A stretch of DNA of 36,850 nt from an uncultured bacterium. GTDB taxonomy: Bacteria > Bacteroidota > Bacteroidia > Chitinophagales > CAIODY01. The DNA lies in contig CAIODY010000064.1 of the NCBI GenBank assembly GCA_903857255.1, forward strand, positions 1-36,850, written 5' to 3'. The translations under genes were made by a program, and so were the position numbers. Under the pieces are notes generated by a model. It made no database searches. It saw nothing but the letters and a program-made list of their open reading frames with translations, and was not told where the DNA came from. Shown in pieces: positions 17,297 through 26,511 of the stretch (its first letter is position 1; every line of letters begins with the position of its first letter).

Positions 17297-19411
17297 TCAC
17301 GAAATTTTCCCCCACACTTTTTTCTCCACTTCTACATTTTTAATGAGCTGTAAAAGTCTTTGGTGTTCGGGCTTTTGAAGCAATGCGTCTTGTTCTAAAA
17401 TTTCGTTTGCCTTATCCCTTGCTGTTTGTAAAATGCGTTGGTCGGTGGCTAAATTAGCAATGTGTAAATTCATCACACCACTTTGTTGCAAGCCTTCTAA
17501 ATCACCTGGTCCACGAAGTTCTAAATCAACTTCTGCAATCACAAAGCCATCATTGGTGCTGCACATGGTTTTCATTCGTGTACGTGCATCGGCACCTAAT
17601 TTATTGCCAGTCATCAAAATGCAATAGCTCTGTGAGCCGCCTCTACCAACCCTTCCACGAAGTTGATGCAATTGCGAAAGTCCAAATCGTTCGGCACTTT
17701 CAATCACCATCATCGTTGCATTTGGCACATTCACACCCACTTCAATCACCGTGGTTGCCACCATAATTTGTGTTTCGCCTTTTACAAATCGTTGCATCTC
17801 CAACTCTTTATCCTCGGGCTTTTGCCGCCCATGAACAATGCTAATGCGATAATTTGGCAGCGGAAATTCACGAGCAAAACTTTCATAACCATCCATCAAA
17901 TCTTTCAAATCCAATTGCTCACTTTCTTCAATCAAAGGATACACCACATACACTTGTCTGCCCTTTGCAATTTCTTCTTTTATCAAACCAAACAAATGCA
18001 ATCGAGCCGTATCGAATTTGTGTAAAGTCTTTATGGGTTTACGTCCCGGAGGTAATTCATCAATCACACTGTTATCCAAATCGCCATACAAAGTCATCGC
18101 TAAAGTCCGTGGAATTGGTGTGGCAGTCATCACCAAAATATGCGGCGGCGTTGAATTTTTTCGCCACAAAGCAGCACGTTGTTGCACACCAAATTTGTGT
18201 TGTTCATCCACCACAGCCAATCCTAAATTTTTAAATTGCACTGTGTCTTCAATCAATGCATGAGTGCCAATTAAAATTTTTATTTCGCCACTTTCCAATT
18301 CACTTTGAATCAATTTTCTTTCCTTTGATTTTGTTGAACCACTTAAAATTGAAACCTTAATATTCATGTCTTTCAACAAACTGCTAATGCCTTCAAAGTG
18401 TTGCTGTGCAAGGATTTCAGTTGGTGCCATGATGCAAGCCTGATAACCATTATCAATCGCCATCAACATACTCATCAATGCCACAATTGTTTTTCCGCTG
18501 CCTACATCACCTTGCAACAATCGGTTCATTTGTTTGCCACACAACACATCTTTTCTGATTTCACGAATCACTCTTTTTTGAGCATTCGTTAATTCAAATG
18601 GTAAATAATTTTTGTAAAAATTATCGAAGCAGTTATTGATTTTCTCAAACACAAACCCAGGCGTAGATTGATGTCTACTGATTTTTGTTCTCAATAATCT
18701 TAATTGAATCAAAAATAATTCTTCAAATTTTAATCTTCGTTCTGCTTGTTGTTGAGTAGAAAAATTCTGAGGAAAATGAATGTTTTGCAATGCATCAAAA
18801 CGCATCATCAATTTCAATTCTGAAATTAAATGGGGCGGCAAAATTTCAACCACATCATGTGGCTTTAATTGTTGCAATAATGTTTTTTGAATCTTCGCCA
18901 AAGCCTTGCTGGAAAAGCCTTTGAGCTTTAATTTTTCGGTGGTAGAATAAACAGGATACAAACCACTTTGCACACCATCGGCATTTATTTCTTTCACTAA
19001 TTCAATTTCAGGATGCGGAAAATTATAACGATTGTTGAACAATTGTGGGCGACCAAAAACAACATATTCTTGGTTAATTTGAATAGATTTTTCCATCCAT
19101 TGCACACCTTTAAACCACACCAATTCGCAAACACCAGTTGCATCTTTAAATGTAGCAACCAATAGTTTTTGACGGTTTTCGCCAATCGTTTTTACCGACG
19201 TAATAATTCCTTTAAGTTGATAATATTTTTCATCACTATCAATTTCTTTTATCGTTGAAAAATTTGTTCTATCCATGTATCGAAACGGATAATGTTGCAA
19301 CAAATCGCTGAAAGAAAAAATGTTCAATTCTTTTTTCAGCAATTCGGCTCGGGCAGGTCCAACGCCTTTTAAATACTCAATCGGTTGTTGTAATAAGTTT
19401 TCCAAAATCAA
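17297..19411 (-). CDS. recG: ATP-dependent DNA helicase RecG
   Basis: 704-residue SF2 helicase that remodels stalled forks and branch-migrates Holliday junctions. The N-terminal wedge domain begins PIEYLKGVGPARAELLKKEL with an OB-fold (about 60-160). Helicase motifs are in order: Walker A GDVGSGKT (about 300), motif II DEQH (about 403), motif III TATPIPRT, motif V VGVNVPNATMMV and motif VI QLRGRVGRG. The TRG-like C-terminus is present and the length is normal (E. coli 693). It lies 22 bp downstream of the RES toxin gene on the same strand and could be cotranscribed with the toxin-antitoxin pair, unless it has a promoter inside the toxin gene. Confidence 0.97.
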   Translation of the reverse strand: MILENLLQQPIEYLKGVGPARAELLKKELNIFSFSDLLQHYPFRYMDRTNFSTIKEIDSDEKYYQLKGIITSVKTIGENRQKLLVATFKDATGVCELVWFKGVQWMEKSIQINQEYVVFGRPQLFNNRYNFPHPEIELVKEINADGVQSGLYPVYSTTEKLKLKGFSSKALAKIQKTLLQQLKPHDVVEILPPHLISELKLMMRFDALQNIHFPQNFSTQQQAERRLKFEELFLIQLRLLRTKISRHQSTPGFVFEKINNCFDNFYKNYLPFELTNAQKRVIREIRKDVLCGKQMNRLLQGDVGSGKTIVALMSMLMAIDNGYQACIMAPTEILAQQHFEGISSLLKDMNIKVSILSGSTKSKERKLIQSELESGEIKILIGTHALIEDTVQFKNLGLAVVDEQHKFGVQQRAALWRKNSTPPHILVMTATPIPRTLAMTLYGDLDNSVIDELPPGRKPIKTLHKFDTARLHLFGLIKEEIAKGRQVYVVYPLIEESEQLDLKDLMDGYESFAREFPLPNYRISIVHGRQKPEDKELEMQRFVKGETQIMVATTVIEVGVNVPNATMMVIESAERFGLSQLHQLRGRVGRGGSQSYCILMTGNKLGADARTRMKTMCSTNDGFVIAEVDLELRGPGDLEGLQQSGVMNLHIANLATDQRILQTARDKANEILEQDALLQKPEHQRLLQLIKNVEVEKKVWGKIS

Positions 19412-19433
19412 AAAATGGTGAGTAAAAGTAAAG

Positions 19434-19889
19434 TCAAAGTTTCAATCTTTTATCAATTGGAAATGGCTGTATTTTTTCAATTTTTACTTTTGAAAACAGT
19501 GGATGATTCGGATTCAGTAAAATATTAAACTCATTAGGAACTACTGATGACGGCACTTTCAACGCCAAATATTTTTCTTCTCTTAAAAATTTATCACCAA
19601 TTTTTTGTGTAGAAATTGAAATCGGATTCGATTGCCAATCATCCGGCAATGTTTTTTTTTGAAAAATAAAAATAGAGTTTTCAGGAATTTTGATTTCAAT
19701 CAATTGTAAGTTTTTCGGCAAAATTGTATGTGGCACATTCACCAAAATTTCTAACATACACAACGAAATATTTTCGCTACAATACAGCATTGGCAAGCCT
19801 TTGCTGTTCCATCTGCCGCCATATTTTTCAGCACCAAAGCCGCTTAAATCATGAGCATATTTTTGTTTAGATAATCGAAATATAATCAT
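19434..19889 (-). CDS. RES domain toxin
   Basis: 151 residues spanning one RES domain. Diagnostic residues are the Arg in the opening IIFRLS, the GGRWNSKG loop (about 24-31), Tyr in MLYCSE and the Glu of CMLEILVN. Characterised RES toxins act on NAD+ (phosphorolysis or hydrolysis) or ADP-ribosylate a metabolic enzyme, using this Arg/Tyr/Glu pocket. It follows the antitoxin gene by 3 nt, the usual gene order of Xre/RES pairs. Length and motifs look complete, so it is presumed active. It lies 22 bp upstream of recG. Confidence 0.9.
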   Translation of the reverse strand: MIIFRLSKQKYAHDLSGFGAEKYGGRWNSKGLPMLYCSENISLCMLEILVNVPHTILPKNLQLIEIKIPENSIFIFQKKTLPDDWQSNPISISTQKIGDKFLREEKYLALKVPSSVVPNEFNILLNPNHPLFSKVKIEKIQPFPIDKRLKL

Positions 19890-19892
19890 CGG

Positions 19893-20324
19893 TTATGCTA
19901 AAATACCGTGTTCAATTCTTCCCAATTCATCATTTATCATTTGAATACCAAATGCGTTATCCATAATATCAATCGGCTTTTTATTGCCTAATGCAGCATT
20001 TGGTAATTCAATCCATTTTTGAAAATTTTCAGCATTTTCAAACACTTCATTACCTCTATTAAAAAGCATAGTTATAGACAATATTTTTTCAGCTTGAATG
20101 GAATCAAATTTTTTGTGGGCTTTTTTATAGCGTTGCAAAGTTCGCTCGGAAAGATGCAAAACATTGCTCCAATCCGAATAATTGAAAGGAACTTTTGCTG
20201 TTAAATTTTCAAACGAATTGAAGTAAAATCCTTGCTGAGTAGTGCTTACAAGATATTCAAAAGCTGGTTCTTCGGCTGTTGAAAAATTATCTTCTACGAT
20301 TTTATATTCTTTGGTTTTTTTCAT
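19893..20324 (-). CDS. Xre/MbcA/ParS-type antitoxin (DUF2384)
   Basis: 143 residues. A helical N-terminal Xre-like DNA-binding part (about 45-75: FNYSDWSNVLHLSERTLQRYKK) is followed by the toxin-binding DUF2384 region with ALGNKKPIDIMDN, where Pro-Ile-Asp-Ile and the acidic end fit the family's conserved G-x(4)-P-x-x-[LM]. It neutralises the RES toxin encoded directly downstream and is expected to autorepress the operon. Two palindromes lie in its promoter region (20328-20364), consistent with that. Start: the ATG at 20324 fits a -7 box 20-27 nt upstream. Confidence 0.9.
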   Translation of the reverse strand: MKKTKEYKIVEDNFSTAEEPAFEYLVSTTQQGFYFNSFENLTAKVPFNYSDWSNVLHLSERTLQRYKKAHKKFDSIQAEKILSITMLFNRGNEVFENAENFQKWIELPNAALGNKKPIDIMDNAFGIQMINDELGRIEHGILA

Positions 20325-20327
20325 TTA

Positions 20328-20364
20328 TACGACATTTGTCATGCAAATATACGACACGTGTCGA
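20328..20364 (-). promoter_or_regulatory. Candidate autorepression operators of the Xre/RES pair
   Basis: Two dyads share the arms GACA/TGTC: a perfect 12-mer CGACACGTGTCG at 20352-20363 and a weaker GACATTTGTC at 20331-20340. Their equivalent bases are 22 bp apart, about two helical turns, so both sit on one DNA face. The first fills the spacer between the -33 and -7 boxes, the second lies around the likely transcription start: the arrangement expected for a cooperative repressor. Confidence 0.6.
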
Positions 20365-20375
20365 TTATTTCCAAA
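20344..20375 (-). promoter_or_regulatory. Promoter of the antitoxin-toxin operon
   Basis: On the minus strand TTTG (20375-20372), a 20-nt spacer, then TATATTTG (20351-20344) matches the Bacteroidota pattern TTTG-N(19)-TAnnTTTG to within one nucleotide of spacing. It lies in the 59-bp gap after nadB. Confidence 0.6.
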
Positions 20376-20383
20376 TTTATTTT

Positions 20384-21982
20384 TCACCAAATTACATTCA
20401 TTCCAAAATTAAATTTTGCTGGATAATCTGTATTAAAATGCAAGCCACGGCTTTCTTTACGAAACTGTGCACATTTGGTAATCAAATAAGCCACCGTAAT
20501 TAAGTTCCTCAATTCACACAATTGCGGCGAAACAAAAGTGCTGTTGTACAATGTTTCTGTTTCTTCCCACAACAAATCAATACGGCGCATGGCTCGTTGC
20601 AGGCGCACATTGCTGCGCACAATACCCACATAATCACTCATGATGGATTGAATTTCTTTGATGCTTTGTGTAATTAAAATCATTTCTTTTGGCGTTGAAG
20701 TTCCTTCGGCATTCCAGTTTGGAATTTTATTGTTGAATGAAATATTATCAACCAATTCCAATGTTTTTAAACTGGCTCTATGTGCAAAAACTAAAGCTTC
20801 CAACAACGAATTACTTGCTAATCGATTTGCGCCGTGAAGCCCGGTACTACTGCATTCGCCGCAGGCAAATAAATTGGTGATAGACGATTGACTAAACTCA
20901 TTTACTTTAATTCCACCGCAACTATAATGTGCCGCTGGAGCCACAGGAATCATTTGTTTCATCACATCAATTCCGATGCTTAAACACTTGTTGTAAATGT
21001 TTGGAAAGTGCTGCACAAAATCATCTACATCAATTTTTGTGCAATCCAAAAAAACATTTTCATCGCCATTTTTTTTCATCTCGTTATCAATCGCACGAGC
21101 CACAATATCACGTGGGGCAAGCTCTACACGGCTATCGTAGTTTTTCATAAATGCTTCGCCATTTCTATTTCGCAAAATTCCACCTTTGCCTCTCACTGCT
21201 TCGGTAATTAAAAACGAAGGACTTTCGCCAGTGTTGTAAAGTGCTGTTGGATGAAACTGAATGAACTCCATATTTTCAACTCTTCCTTTAGCCCGATATA
21301 ACATCGCAACGCCATCGCCAGTGGCAATTCGAGGGTTTGTTGTAGTACGATAAACCTGTCCAACGCCGCCAGTAGCAAGCATTGTAACCTTTGCTAAAAC
21401 TTTTTCAATCTGTTGGGTTGATGTATTTAAAACATAAACGCCATAACATTCTACATCGGGTGTGGCTTTGGTAATTAATTGCCCAAGATGATGTTGCGTA
21501 ATTAAATCAATCACAAAACAATGAGTGATGATTTTAATGTTTTTTTGCGCTTTAATTTTTGCCAACAAAGCCCGTTCGATTTCTTTGCCTGTAACATCTT
21601 TATGATGCAAAATGCGAAATGCCGAATGACCGCCTTCTTTGCCCAAATCAAACTCACCAATTTTGTCCTTATCAAAATTTGTTCCCCAATCAATCAACTC
21701 GGCAATGCGCTGTGGTGCTTCGGTTACAGTAATTTCAACCGTTTGCGGATTACACAAACCATCACCAGCAATCAAAGTATCTTCGATATGTTTTGCAAAT
21801 GAATCGTTGGAAGTGTCCGTTACGCCTGCAATGCCGCCTTGTGCATATTTGGTGTTGCTTTCATCTTCATCGCTTTTGCTGATGATTAAAATATTCAAAT
21901 CGGGTTGAGCTACCGCAGTTTTTAAAGCATAAGTTAAACCTGCAATGCCGCTACCAATCACTAATACATCGGTTTGTAACAT
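20384..21982 (-). CDS. nadB: L-aspartate oxidase
   Basis: 532-residue flavoprotein that oxidises L-aspartate to iminoaspartate, the first step of de novo NAD+ synthesis (followed by NadA and NadC, not seen here). FAD is bound by VIGSGIAGLTYALK (about 7-20). Family signatures include SNTKYAQGGIAGV (about 41-53), HHKDVTGKEIERALL, EFIQFHPTALYN and EAVRGKGGILRN, with the active-site Arg in APRDIVARAI. Length matches NadB (about 540). The paralogous fumarate/succinate reductase subunit is excluded by the start-to-end motif set and the missing covalent-FAD His-X-Glu context. It is divergent from the split lipoprotein gene. Confidence 0.95.
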   Translation of the reverse strand: MLQTDVLVIGSGIAGLTYALKTAVAQPDLNILIISKSDEDESNTKYAQGGIAGVTDTSNDSFAKHIEDTLIAGDGLCNPQTVEITVTEAPQRIAELIDWGTNFDKDKIGEFDLGKEGGHSAFRILHHKDVTGKEIERALLAKIKAQKNIKIITHCFVIDLITQHHLGQLITKATPDVECYGVYVLNTSTQQIEKVLAKVTMLATGGVGQVYRTTTNPRIATGDGVAMLYRAKGRVENMEFIQFHPTALYNTGESPSFLITEAVRGKGGILRNRNGEAFMKNYDSRVELAPRDIVARAIDNEMKKNGDENVFLDCTKIDVDDFVQHFPNIYNKCLSIGIDVMKQMIPVAPAAHYSCGGIKVNEFSQSSITNLFACGECSSTGLHGANRLASNSLLEALVFAHRASLKTLELVDNISFNNKIPNWNAEGTSTPKEMILITQSIKEIQSIMSDYVGIVRSNVRLQRAMRRIDLLWEETETLYNSTFVSPQLCELRNLITVAYLITKCAQFRKESRGLHFNTDYPAKFNFGMNVIW

Positions 21983-22008
21983 AATTTTGAAATGAAAAAT
22001 TGGAGCAA

Positions 22009-22016
22009 CAAAATTA
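22009..22016 (-). promoter_or_regulatory. Candidate -7 box for nadB
   Basis: TAATTTTG on the minus strand matches TAnnTTTG, 26 nt upstream of the nadB start. A -33 TTTG was not located with confidence. Confidence 0.4.
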
Positions 22017-22034
22017 TTTGTTTAATTTCGTTAA

Positions 22035-22718
22035 GTGAAAATTAAGTCTTTAAATATTTTGCTTGTTATTGTAATAATTTCTACAAGTTTTTTTATTGCT
22101 TGTAAAAGTTTAAAAAGCACTGTAGTTGTTGATGGCTATTTATTATATAGTTGCTCGTCTTTACCTTATGCCAACAAAACAATAAGTTGTTATTATAATG
22201 GTCTTAAACCATTTTCAGCTACCACAAGAACTGATGCCTCTGGGTATTTTAGTGTTGTTATGAAAAAACAGGCAGATGATTCTTGGTTTCTTGATTGGAC
22301 TGGAATTCCAAACCATTATTATTATTATTATGGTCAGATTGAATTTTGTGACCCTTATGGCTGCTTAGAAGATACCCACGTAAAATATTACATCTTGCCA
22401 CCAATCAAAAAAACAATAGTATAACTTGTTTTTAATATTGACTCTACATACAATTCGTCAGAAATTTTTAGTTGGGCTACTGATACTCTTAATAGGGCAT
22501 ATTGTTTTTCTTCAGGAAGTAATTATGGACCGTTTCAAAAAATTTATTCAGCCATTTTTATTGATTCTATTTCTTGTAGTGGTTATTATGCTCAAACTGT
22601 TGATGCATTAGTTCGTCGAAGTTTAGTTTGGACTTTCAAAAATCAAAAGCATTCTCAATATTTTTACTACAATCTTTGCAATTCCGACACCACAAAAATT
22701 GTTGTAAACGTGCATTAA
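22035..22718 (+). pseudogene. Lipoprotein gene interrupted by an in-frame TAA
   Basis: The GTG at 22035 opens a lipoprotein signal (LLVIVIISTSFFIAC, cysteine near residue 23). The first part (129 codons) ends at TAA 22422-22424. The same frame then continues without a stop for 97 more codons (22425-22715) to TAA 22716-22718, giving protein-like sequence such as STYNSSEIFSWATDTLNRAY and TTKIVVNVH. The first part has a carboxypeptidase-regulatory-like feel (GYFSVVMKK after a Y/C-rich strand), but I do not recognise the family. The continuation in the same frame suggests one original gene of ~227 residues broken by a single nonsense codon, or a sequencing error. A truncated lipoprotein could still be made. 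Confidence 0.65.
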
Positions 22719-22747
22719 CTCTAACTAAAAAGAAACAATAGCAAAAC

Positions 22748-22779
22748 AAAAAAGCCACTTCATTTGAAGTGGCTTTTTT
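22748..22779. terminator. Bidirectional terminator between the lipoprotein gene and clpC
   Basis: AAAAAAGCCACTTC / GAAGTGGCTTTTTT with a 4-nt loop: 14-bp perfect stem, T-run on both strands. It lies between converging genes and serves both. Confidence 0.9.
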
Positions 22780-22793
22780 GTTTTGAAACTAAA

Positions 22794-25352
22794 TTATTCT
22801 TTCGACTCTTTTTTCGGTTTCTTCGGCTCCTTGCCACCTTTTAAAGTGATGAATAATTTATCTTCTTTATCCTTTCTATCCACCACCAAAATATCACCTT
22901 CTTTAGCATTTAGCGAAAGTAATTCTTCGGCTAATGGGTCTTCTAACCATTTCTGAATGGCACGGTGCAAAGGTCTTGCGCCATATTCAGGGTCGTAACC
23001 TTTTTCACCAACAAAATCTTTTGCTGCATCAGTAATTTCCAATTCAAATTTCAAATTCTGAATTCGTTTCAACAAACTTTCCAATGCAATATCAATGATG
23101 CTGTGAATTTCTTTTTGCGTTAATGAATTGAACACAATCATTTCATCAATACGATTAATAAACTCTGGTGAGAATGTTTTGCGAATTGATTTTTCAATCA
23201 CTCCTTTTTGGTCTTCTTCTTTTCGGGCTTCTTTTGCCGAAGTACCAAATCCAACACCTGTTCCAAAGTCTTTCAATTGGCGAACACCAATGTTTGATGT
23301 CATGATGATGATAGTGTTTTTGAAATCAATTTTTCTACCCATTCCATCCGTTAAAATACCATCATCAAACACTTGCAACAACACGTTGAAAATATCTGGA
23401 TGTGCTTTTTCAACTTCATCTAACAACACAACACTGTATGGTTTACGACGAACTTTTTCAGTTAATTGCCCACCTTCTTCATAACCAACATAACCCGGAG
23501 GAGCACCAACCAAGCGGCTTACATTAAATTTCTCCATGTATTCGCTCATATCAATTCTTATTAAAGCATCTTCCGTATCAAATAAATATCGAGCCAATGC
23601 TTTTGCTAATTCAGTTTTACCAACGCCTGTTGGTCCTAAAAACAAGAAAGTTCCGATTGGCTTTTTAGGGTCTTTTAAACCAACACGATTACGTTGAATG
23701 GCTTTCACTACCTTCATTACTGCTTCATCTTGCCCAACCACTTGTTTCACCAAGTCAGTTTTCATTTGCAATAATTTCTCACTTTCTTTTTGTGCAATTC
23801 GTTTTACAGGAATACCAGTTGACATGGCAATTACTTCAGCAATATCTTCTTCGGTAATTGGATAACGCATGCTCTTACTTTCTTCTTCCCATTTTTTTCT
23901 GGCAGTTTCTAATTGCTCTTCCAGCTGACGTTCGGTATCTCTTAATTGTGCAGCTTTTTCATATTGTTGTGATTTCACCACAACATTTTTTTCTTCTTTA
24001 ATGTTCTCAATATCTTTTTCTAATGACAACACGTTAGATGGCACATGAATATTTTTCAAATGCACTCTTGCACCCACTTCATCCAATACATCAATTGCTT
24101 TATCGGGCAATAATCTATCTGTAATGTAGCGCACACTCATAGTTACACAAGTGTTGATGGCTTCATCATTGTAAGTTACGTTGTGAAATTCTTCGTAAGT
24201 CGTTCGTAAATTTTTCAAAATCTCCACCGTTTCTTCGGGTGATGGTGGGTCAACAATTACTTTTTGAAATCTTCTATCTAATGCACCATCTTTTTCGATG
24301 TATTGACGATACTCATCTAATGTAGAAGCACCAATACATTGCAGCTCACCACGAGCTAAAGCTGGTTTGAAAATATTGCTGGCATCCAAACTTCCGCTTG
24401 CGCCACCTGCGCCAACGATGGTGTGAATTTCATCAATAAATAAAATGACATCACGGTTCTTTTCTAATTCGTTCATGATGGCTTTAATGCGTTCTTCAAA
24501 CTGCCCACGATATTTTGTACCAGCTACTAATGATGCTAAATCTAACATCACAATTCGTTTGTTAAATAAAACACGACTTACTTTTCTGTGCACAATCAAT
24601 CTCGCCAAACCCTCTATGATGGCGGTTTTACCCACTCCTGGTTCACCAATTAATACTGGATTATTCTTTTTTCTTCGTGATAAAATTTGTGAAACACGTT
24701 CAATTTCTTTTTCTCTGCCTACGATTGGGTCGAGTTTATCTTCTTCGGCTAATTTTGTAATATCTCTACCAAAATTATCCAACACTGGCGTTTTAGATTT
24801 GGTATTTCCTGGTGATTTTTTTGCAGCACCCATACCGCTTGATTTTGGTTCATCATCAAAATCATCATCATGTCCTTCGCCCGAAATATCATTTTTAATT
24901 TCTGGTGGAACATCGTTACCCATCATACCTAATTCATTTTTAAACAGTTCATAATCCACATCATAATTGTTCAACAATTGCGTAGCAACATTGTCTTTGT
25001 TTTTCAAAATTGATAACAATAAATGTTCGGTGCCAATCATTTTACTGCGATGTGCTTTAGCCTCTAACATAGCCAATTTCATTACCTTTTCAGCCTGTTT
25101 GGTGAGTGGTAAATTATTGACGTTTGGTGTGGTAAAACTTGTTTTGTCTTTAATCGAATTTTCTAAATTTTTCCTTAAATCAGAAATTTCAACCTTCAAC
25201 GATTTCAAGATTTTAATAGCCAATCCATCTCCATCTCTTATTAAGCCTAATAACAAATGTTCGGTGCCAATAAAATCGTGTCCTAATCGCAAAGCCTCCT
25301 CACGGCTGTAATTAATAACCTCTTTTACTTTAGGCGAAAATTTTGCTTCCAT
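22794..25352 (-). CDS. clpC: ATP-dependent Clp protease ATP-binding subunit ClpC
   Basis: 852-residue Hsp100 unfoldase that feeds substrates to ClpP. Order: paired Clp-N repeats (about 1-145, starting [16 protein letters not shown]); first AAA+ module with Walker A GEPGVGKT (about 236) and Walker [10 protein letters not shown]; a UVR segment in the middle domain (about 455-475, [19 protein letters not shown]); second AAA+ module with Walker A GPTGVGKT (about 575) and Walker B; and a C-terminal D2-small domain. The UVR segment and length mark ClpC rather than ClpB or ClpA. A linker of Gly/Ser/Lys/Asp (about 155-190) is longer than usual. It is divergent from the STAS gene across 229 bp. Confidence 0.95.
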   Translation of the reverse strand: MEAKFSPKVKEVINYSREEALRLGHDFIGTEHLLLGLIRDGDGLAIKILKSLKVEISDLRKNLENSIKDKTSFTTPNVNNLPLTKQAEKVMKLAMLEAKAHRSKMIGTEHLLLSILKNKDNVATQLLNNYDVDYELFKNELGMMGNDVPPEIKNDISGEGHDDDFDDEPKSSGMGAAKKSPGNTKSKTPVLDNFGRDITKLAEEDKLDPIVGREKEIERVSQILSRRKKNNPVLIGEPGVGKTAIIEGLARLIVHRKVSRVLFNKRIVMLDLASLVAGTKYRGQFEERIKAIMNELEKNRDVILFIDEIHTIVGAGGASGSLDASNIFKPALARGELQCIGASTLDEYRQYIEKDGALDRRFQKVIVDPPSPEETVEILKNLRTTYEEFHNVTYNDEAINTCVTMSVRYITDRLLPDKAIDVLDEVGARVHLKNIHVPSNVLSLEKDIENIKEEKNVVVKSQQYEKAAQLRDTERQLEEQLETARKKWEEESKSMRYPITEEDIAEVIAMSTGIPVKRIAQKESEKLLQMKTDLVKQVVGQDEAVMKVVKAIQRNRVGLKDPKKPIGTFLFLGPTGVGKTELAKALARYLFDTEDALIRIDMSEYMEKFNVSRLVGAPPGYVGYEEGGQLTEKVRRKPYSVVLLDEVEKAHPDIFNVLLQVFDDGILTDGMGRKIDFKNTIIIMTSNIGVRQLKDFGTGVGFGTSAKEARKEEDQKGVIEKSIRKTFSPEFINRIDEMIVFNSLTQKEIHSIIDIALESLLKRIQNLKFELEITDAAKDFVGEKGYDPEYGARPLHRAIQKWLEDPLAEELLSLNAKEGDILVVDRKDKEDKLFITLKGGKEPKKPKKESKE

Positions 25353-25409
25353 GTTTTTTTTGTTTTGATTTTTTCAAAATAATAAAATACGTTTCACAAC
25401 TATAAGACG

Positions 25410-25499
25410 TTAAAACACGTATAAATGTTGTAGTTTTAAGAAAATATTTTTTCAAACATTTTCGCTCAGCATTTTCGGCATTTCAAAAAATCTTGAAAT
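25410..25499. repeat. Two small dyads in the clpC/STAS divergent region
   Basis: TTAAAAC (25410-25416) / GTTTTAA (25433-25439) with a 16-nt spacer, and ATTTCAA (25480-25486) / TTGAAAT (25493-25499) with a 6-nt spacer. Both are perfect 7-bp arms in the 229-bp divergent promoter region and could be operators, but such AT-rich dyads also arise by chance. Confidence 0.3.
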
Positions 25500-25515
25500 A
25501 AAGGTAAACTTGTGA

Positions 25516-25546
25516 TTTGGAAATACGCAATAAAGCTATACTTTTA
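25516..25546 (+). promoter_or_regulatory. Promoter of the STAS gene
   Basis: TTTG (25516-25519), a 19-nt spacer, then TACTTTTA (25539-25546). This is the Bacteroidota arrangement with exact spacing and one mismatch in the -7 box, 35 nt before the ATG. Confidence 0.55.
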
Positions 25547-25581
25547 CGCCAAGTGTTTATTCACAAAACAAAGTTAACTGT

Positions 25582-25956
25582 ATGAAATTTTTTATCGACC
25601 GTCAAGAAAAATACTGTTTGCTGGCTCTTCTGGAAGAAAAATTAAACTCCATCAATGCCACACAATTTAAAACTGAATTAGTAACGCTCCATGCCGAAGG
25701 TGTTCGCAACATGGTGTTGGATTTAACAAAAGTTGGTTTTGTTGATTCCAGTGGATTAAGTGCGTTGTTGGTTGGAAACCGTGTATGCAAGCAAGCTAAC
25801 GGTACTTTTGTAATGGCAGGTGCAAATGATAATGTGATGAAATTGATTAAAATTTCTCAATTAGATAGCATTTTGCAAATTGTTCCAACAGTTTCTGAAG
25901 CTATTGATATTGTGTTGATGGACGAAGTGGAAAGAGATTTTAACGACGAAAATTAA
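25582..25956 (+). CDS. STAS domain anti-anti-sigma factor-like protein
   Basis: 124 residues forming a single STAS domain. The key phosphoacceptor loop is GFVDSSGLSALL (serines about 56-57), preceded by the strand NMVLDLTKV. In the SpoIIAA/RsbV family an anti-sigma kinase phosphorylates a serine in this loop to control partner binding. No RsbW-like kinase, sigma factor or phosphatase is nearby, so the partner is unknown; Bacteroidota often carry orphan STAS proteins. The acidic C-terminal tail (DEVERDFNDEN) is an addition. It overlaps the adenosyltransferase gene by 4 nt, stop to stop. Confidence 0.88.
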   Translation: MKFFIDRQEKYCLLALLEEKLNSINATQFKTELVTLHAEGVRNMVLDLTKVGFVDSSGLSALLVGNRVCKQANGTFVMAGANDNVMKLIKISQLDSILQIVPTVSEAIDIVLMDEVERDFNDEN

Positions 25957-26510
25957 TCTTCCATTTTCGGAATCCATTTTATTTCTTCTGCATTATAGTG
26001 CTTCGAAAGTAATCGCCCAAGCGTAAATAAATAATCCGACAAGCGATTCAAATATTGAATAATAATAGCCTCAACTGGTGAAATTTCATTCAAATGTGTA
26101 ATCATTCTTTCTGCTCTTCGACACACACATCGGGCTATGTGAGCCTGCGATACAGCCACATTTCCGCCTGGTAAAATAAAGTGTGTCATGTTTGGCAATT
26201 GCTCATCCATCGCATCAATTGCTTTTTCTAAAATTTCTACATCATTCAATTTTATAGTTGGCAATTTCATTTTACTTTTTTCAGGGTCGGCAGCTAATAA
26301 CGAACCCAGCGTAAATAATTTATCTTGAATAATTCGCAACAAATCTTGTTCATTTTTCAAATCACTAATTAAATCAGCCAACATACCAATATGCGAATTC
26401 AATTCATCCACCGTTCCATAAGCTTCAATGCGAACATGATGTTTCGGAACTCGTGTGCCACCAATTAATTGAGTTGTGCCACCATCCCCATTTTTAGTAT
26501 AAATTTTCAT
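25953..26510 (-). CDS. Corrinoid adenosyltransferase, PduO type
   Basis: 185 residues. It transfers the adenosyl group of ATP to reduced cob(I)alamin or cob(I)yrinate diamide, making adenosylcobalamin. Family marks are the N-terminal P-loop-like KIYTKNGDGGTTQL (about 2-15), RIEAYGTVDELNS (about 28-40) and the ATP/cobalamin-binding RCVCRRAER (about 128-136). PduO is the clearly preferred type over CobA and EutT. It follows ribH with 1 nt between the genes, so a shared transcript is expected. No cobalamin riboswitch or B12 biosynthesis genes are visible here, suggesting salvage. Confidence 0.93.
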   Translation of the reverse strand: MKIYTKNGDGGTTQLIGGTRVPKHHVRIEAYGTVDELNSHIGMLADLISDLKNEQDLLRIIQDKLFTLGSLLAADPEKSKMKLPTIKLNDVEILEKAIDAMDEQLPNMTHFILPGGNVAVSQAHIARCVCRRAERMITHLNEISPVEAIIIQYLNRLSDYLFTLGRLLSKHYNAEEIKWIPKMED

Positions 26511-26511
26511 T

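Noticed and set aside
22426-22611. Separate small membrane protein starting just after the lipoprotein stop
   Set aside because: It is in another frame; the continuing original frame gives a more protein-like product with no stop until 22718.
24445-24954. 169-residue frame antisense to clpC
   Set aside because: Fully inside a strongly conserved gene; translation shows no family features.
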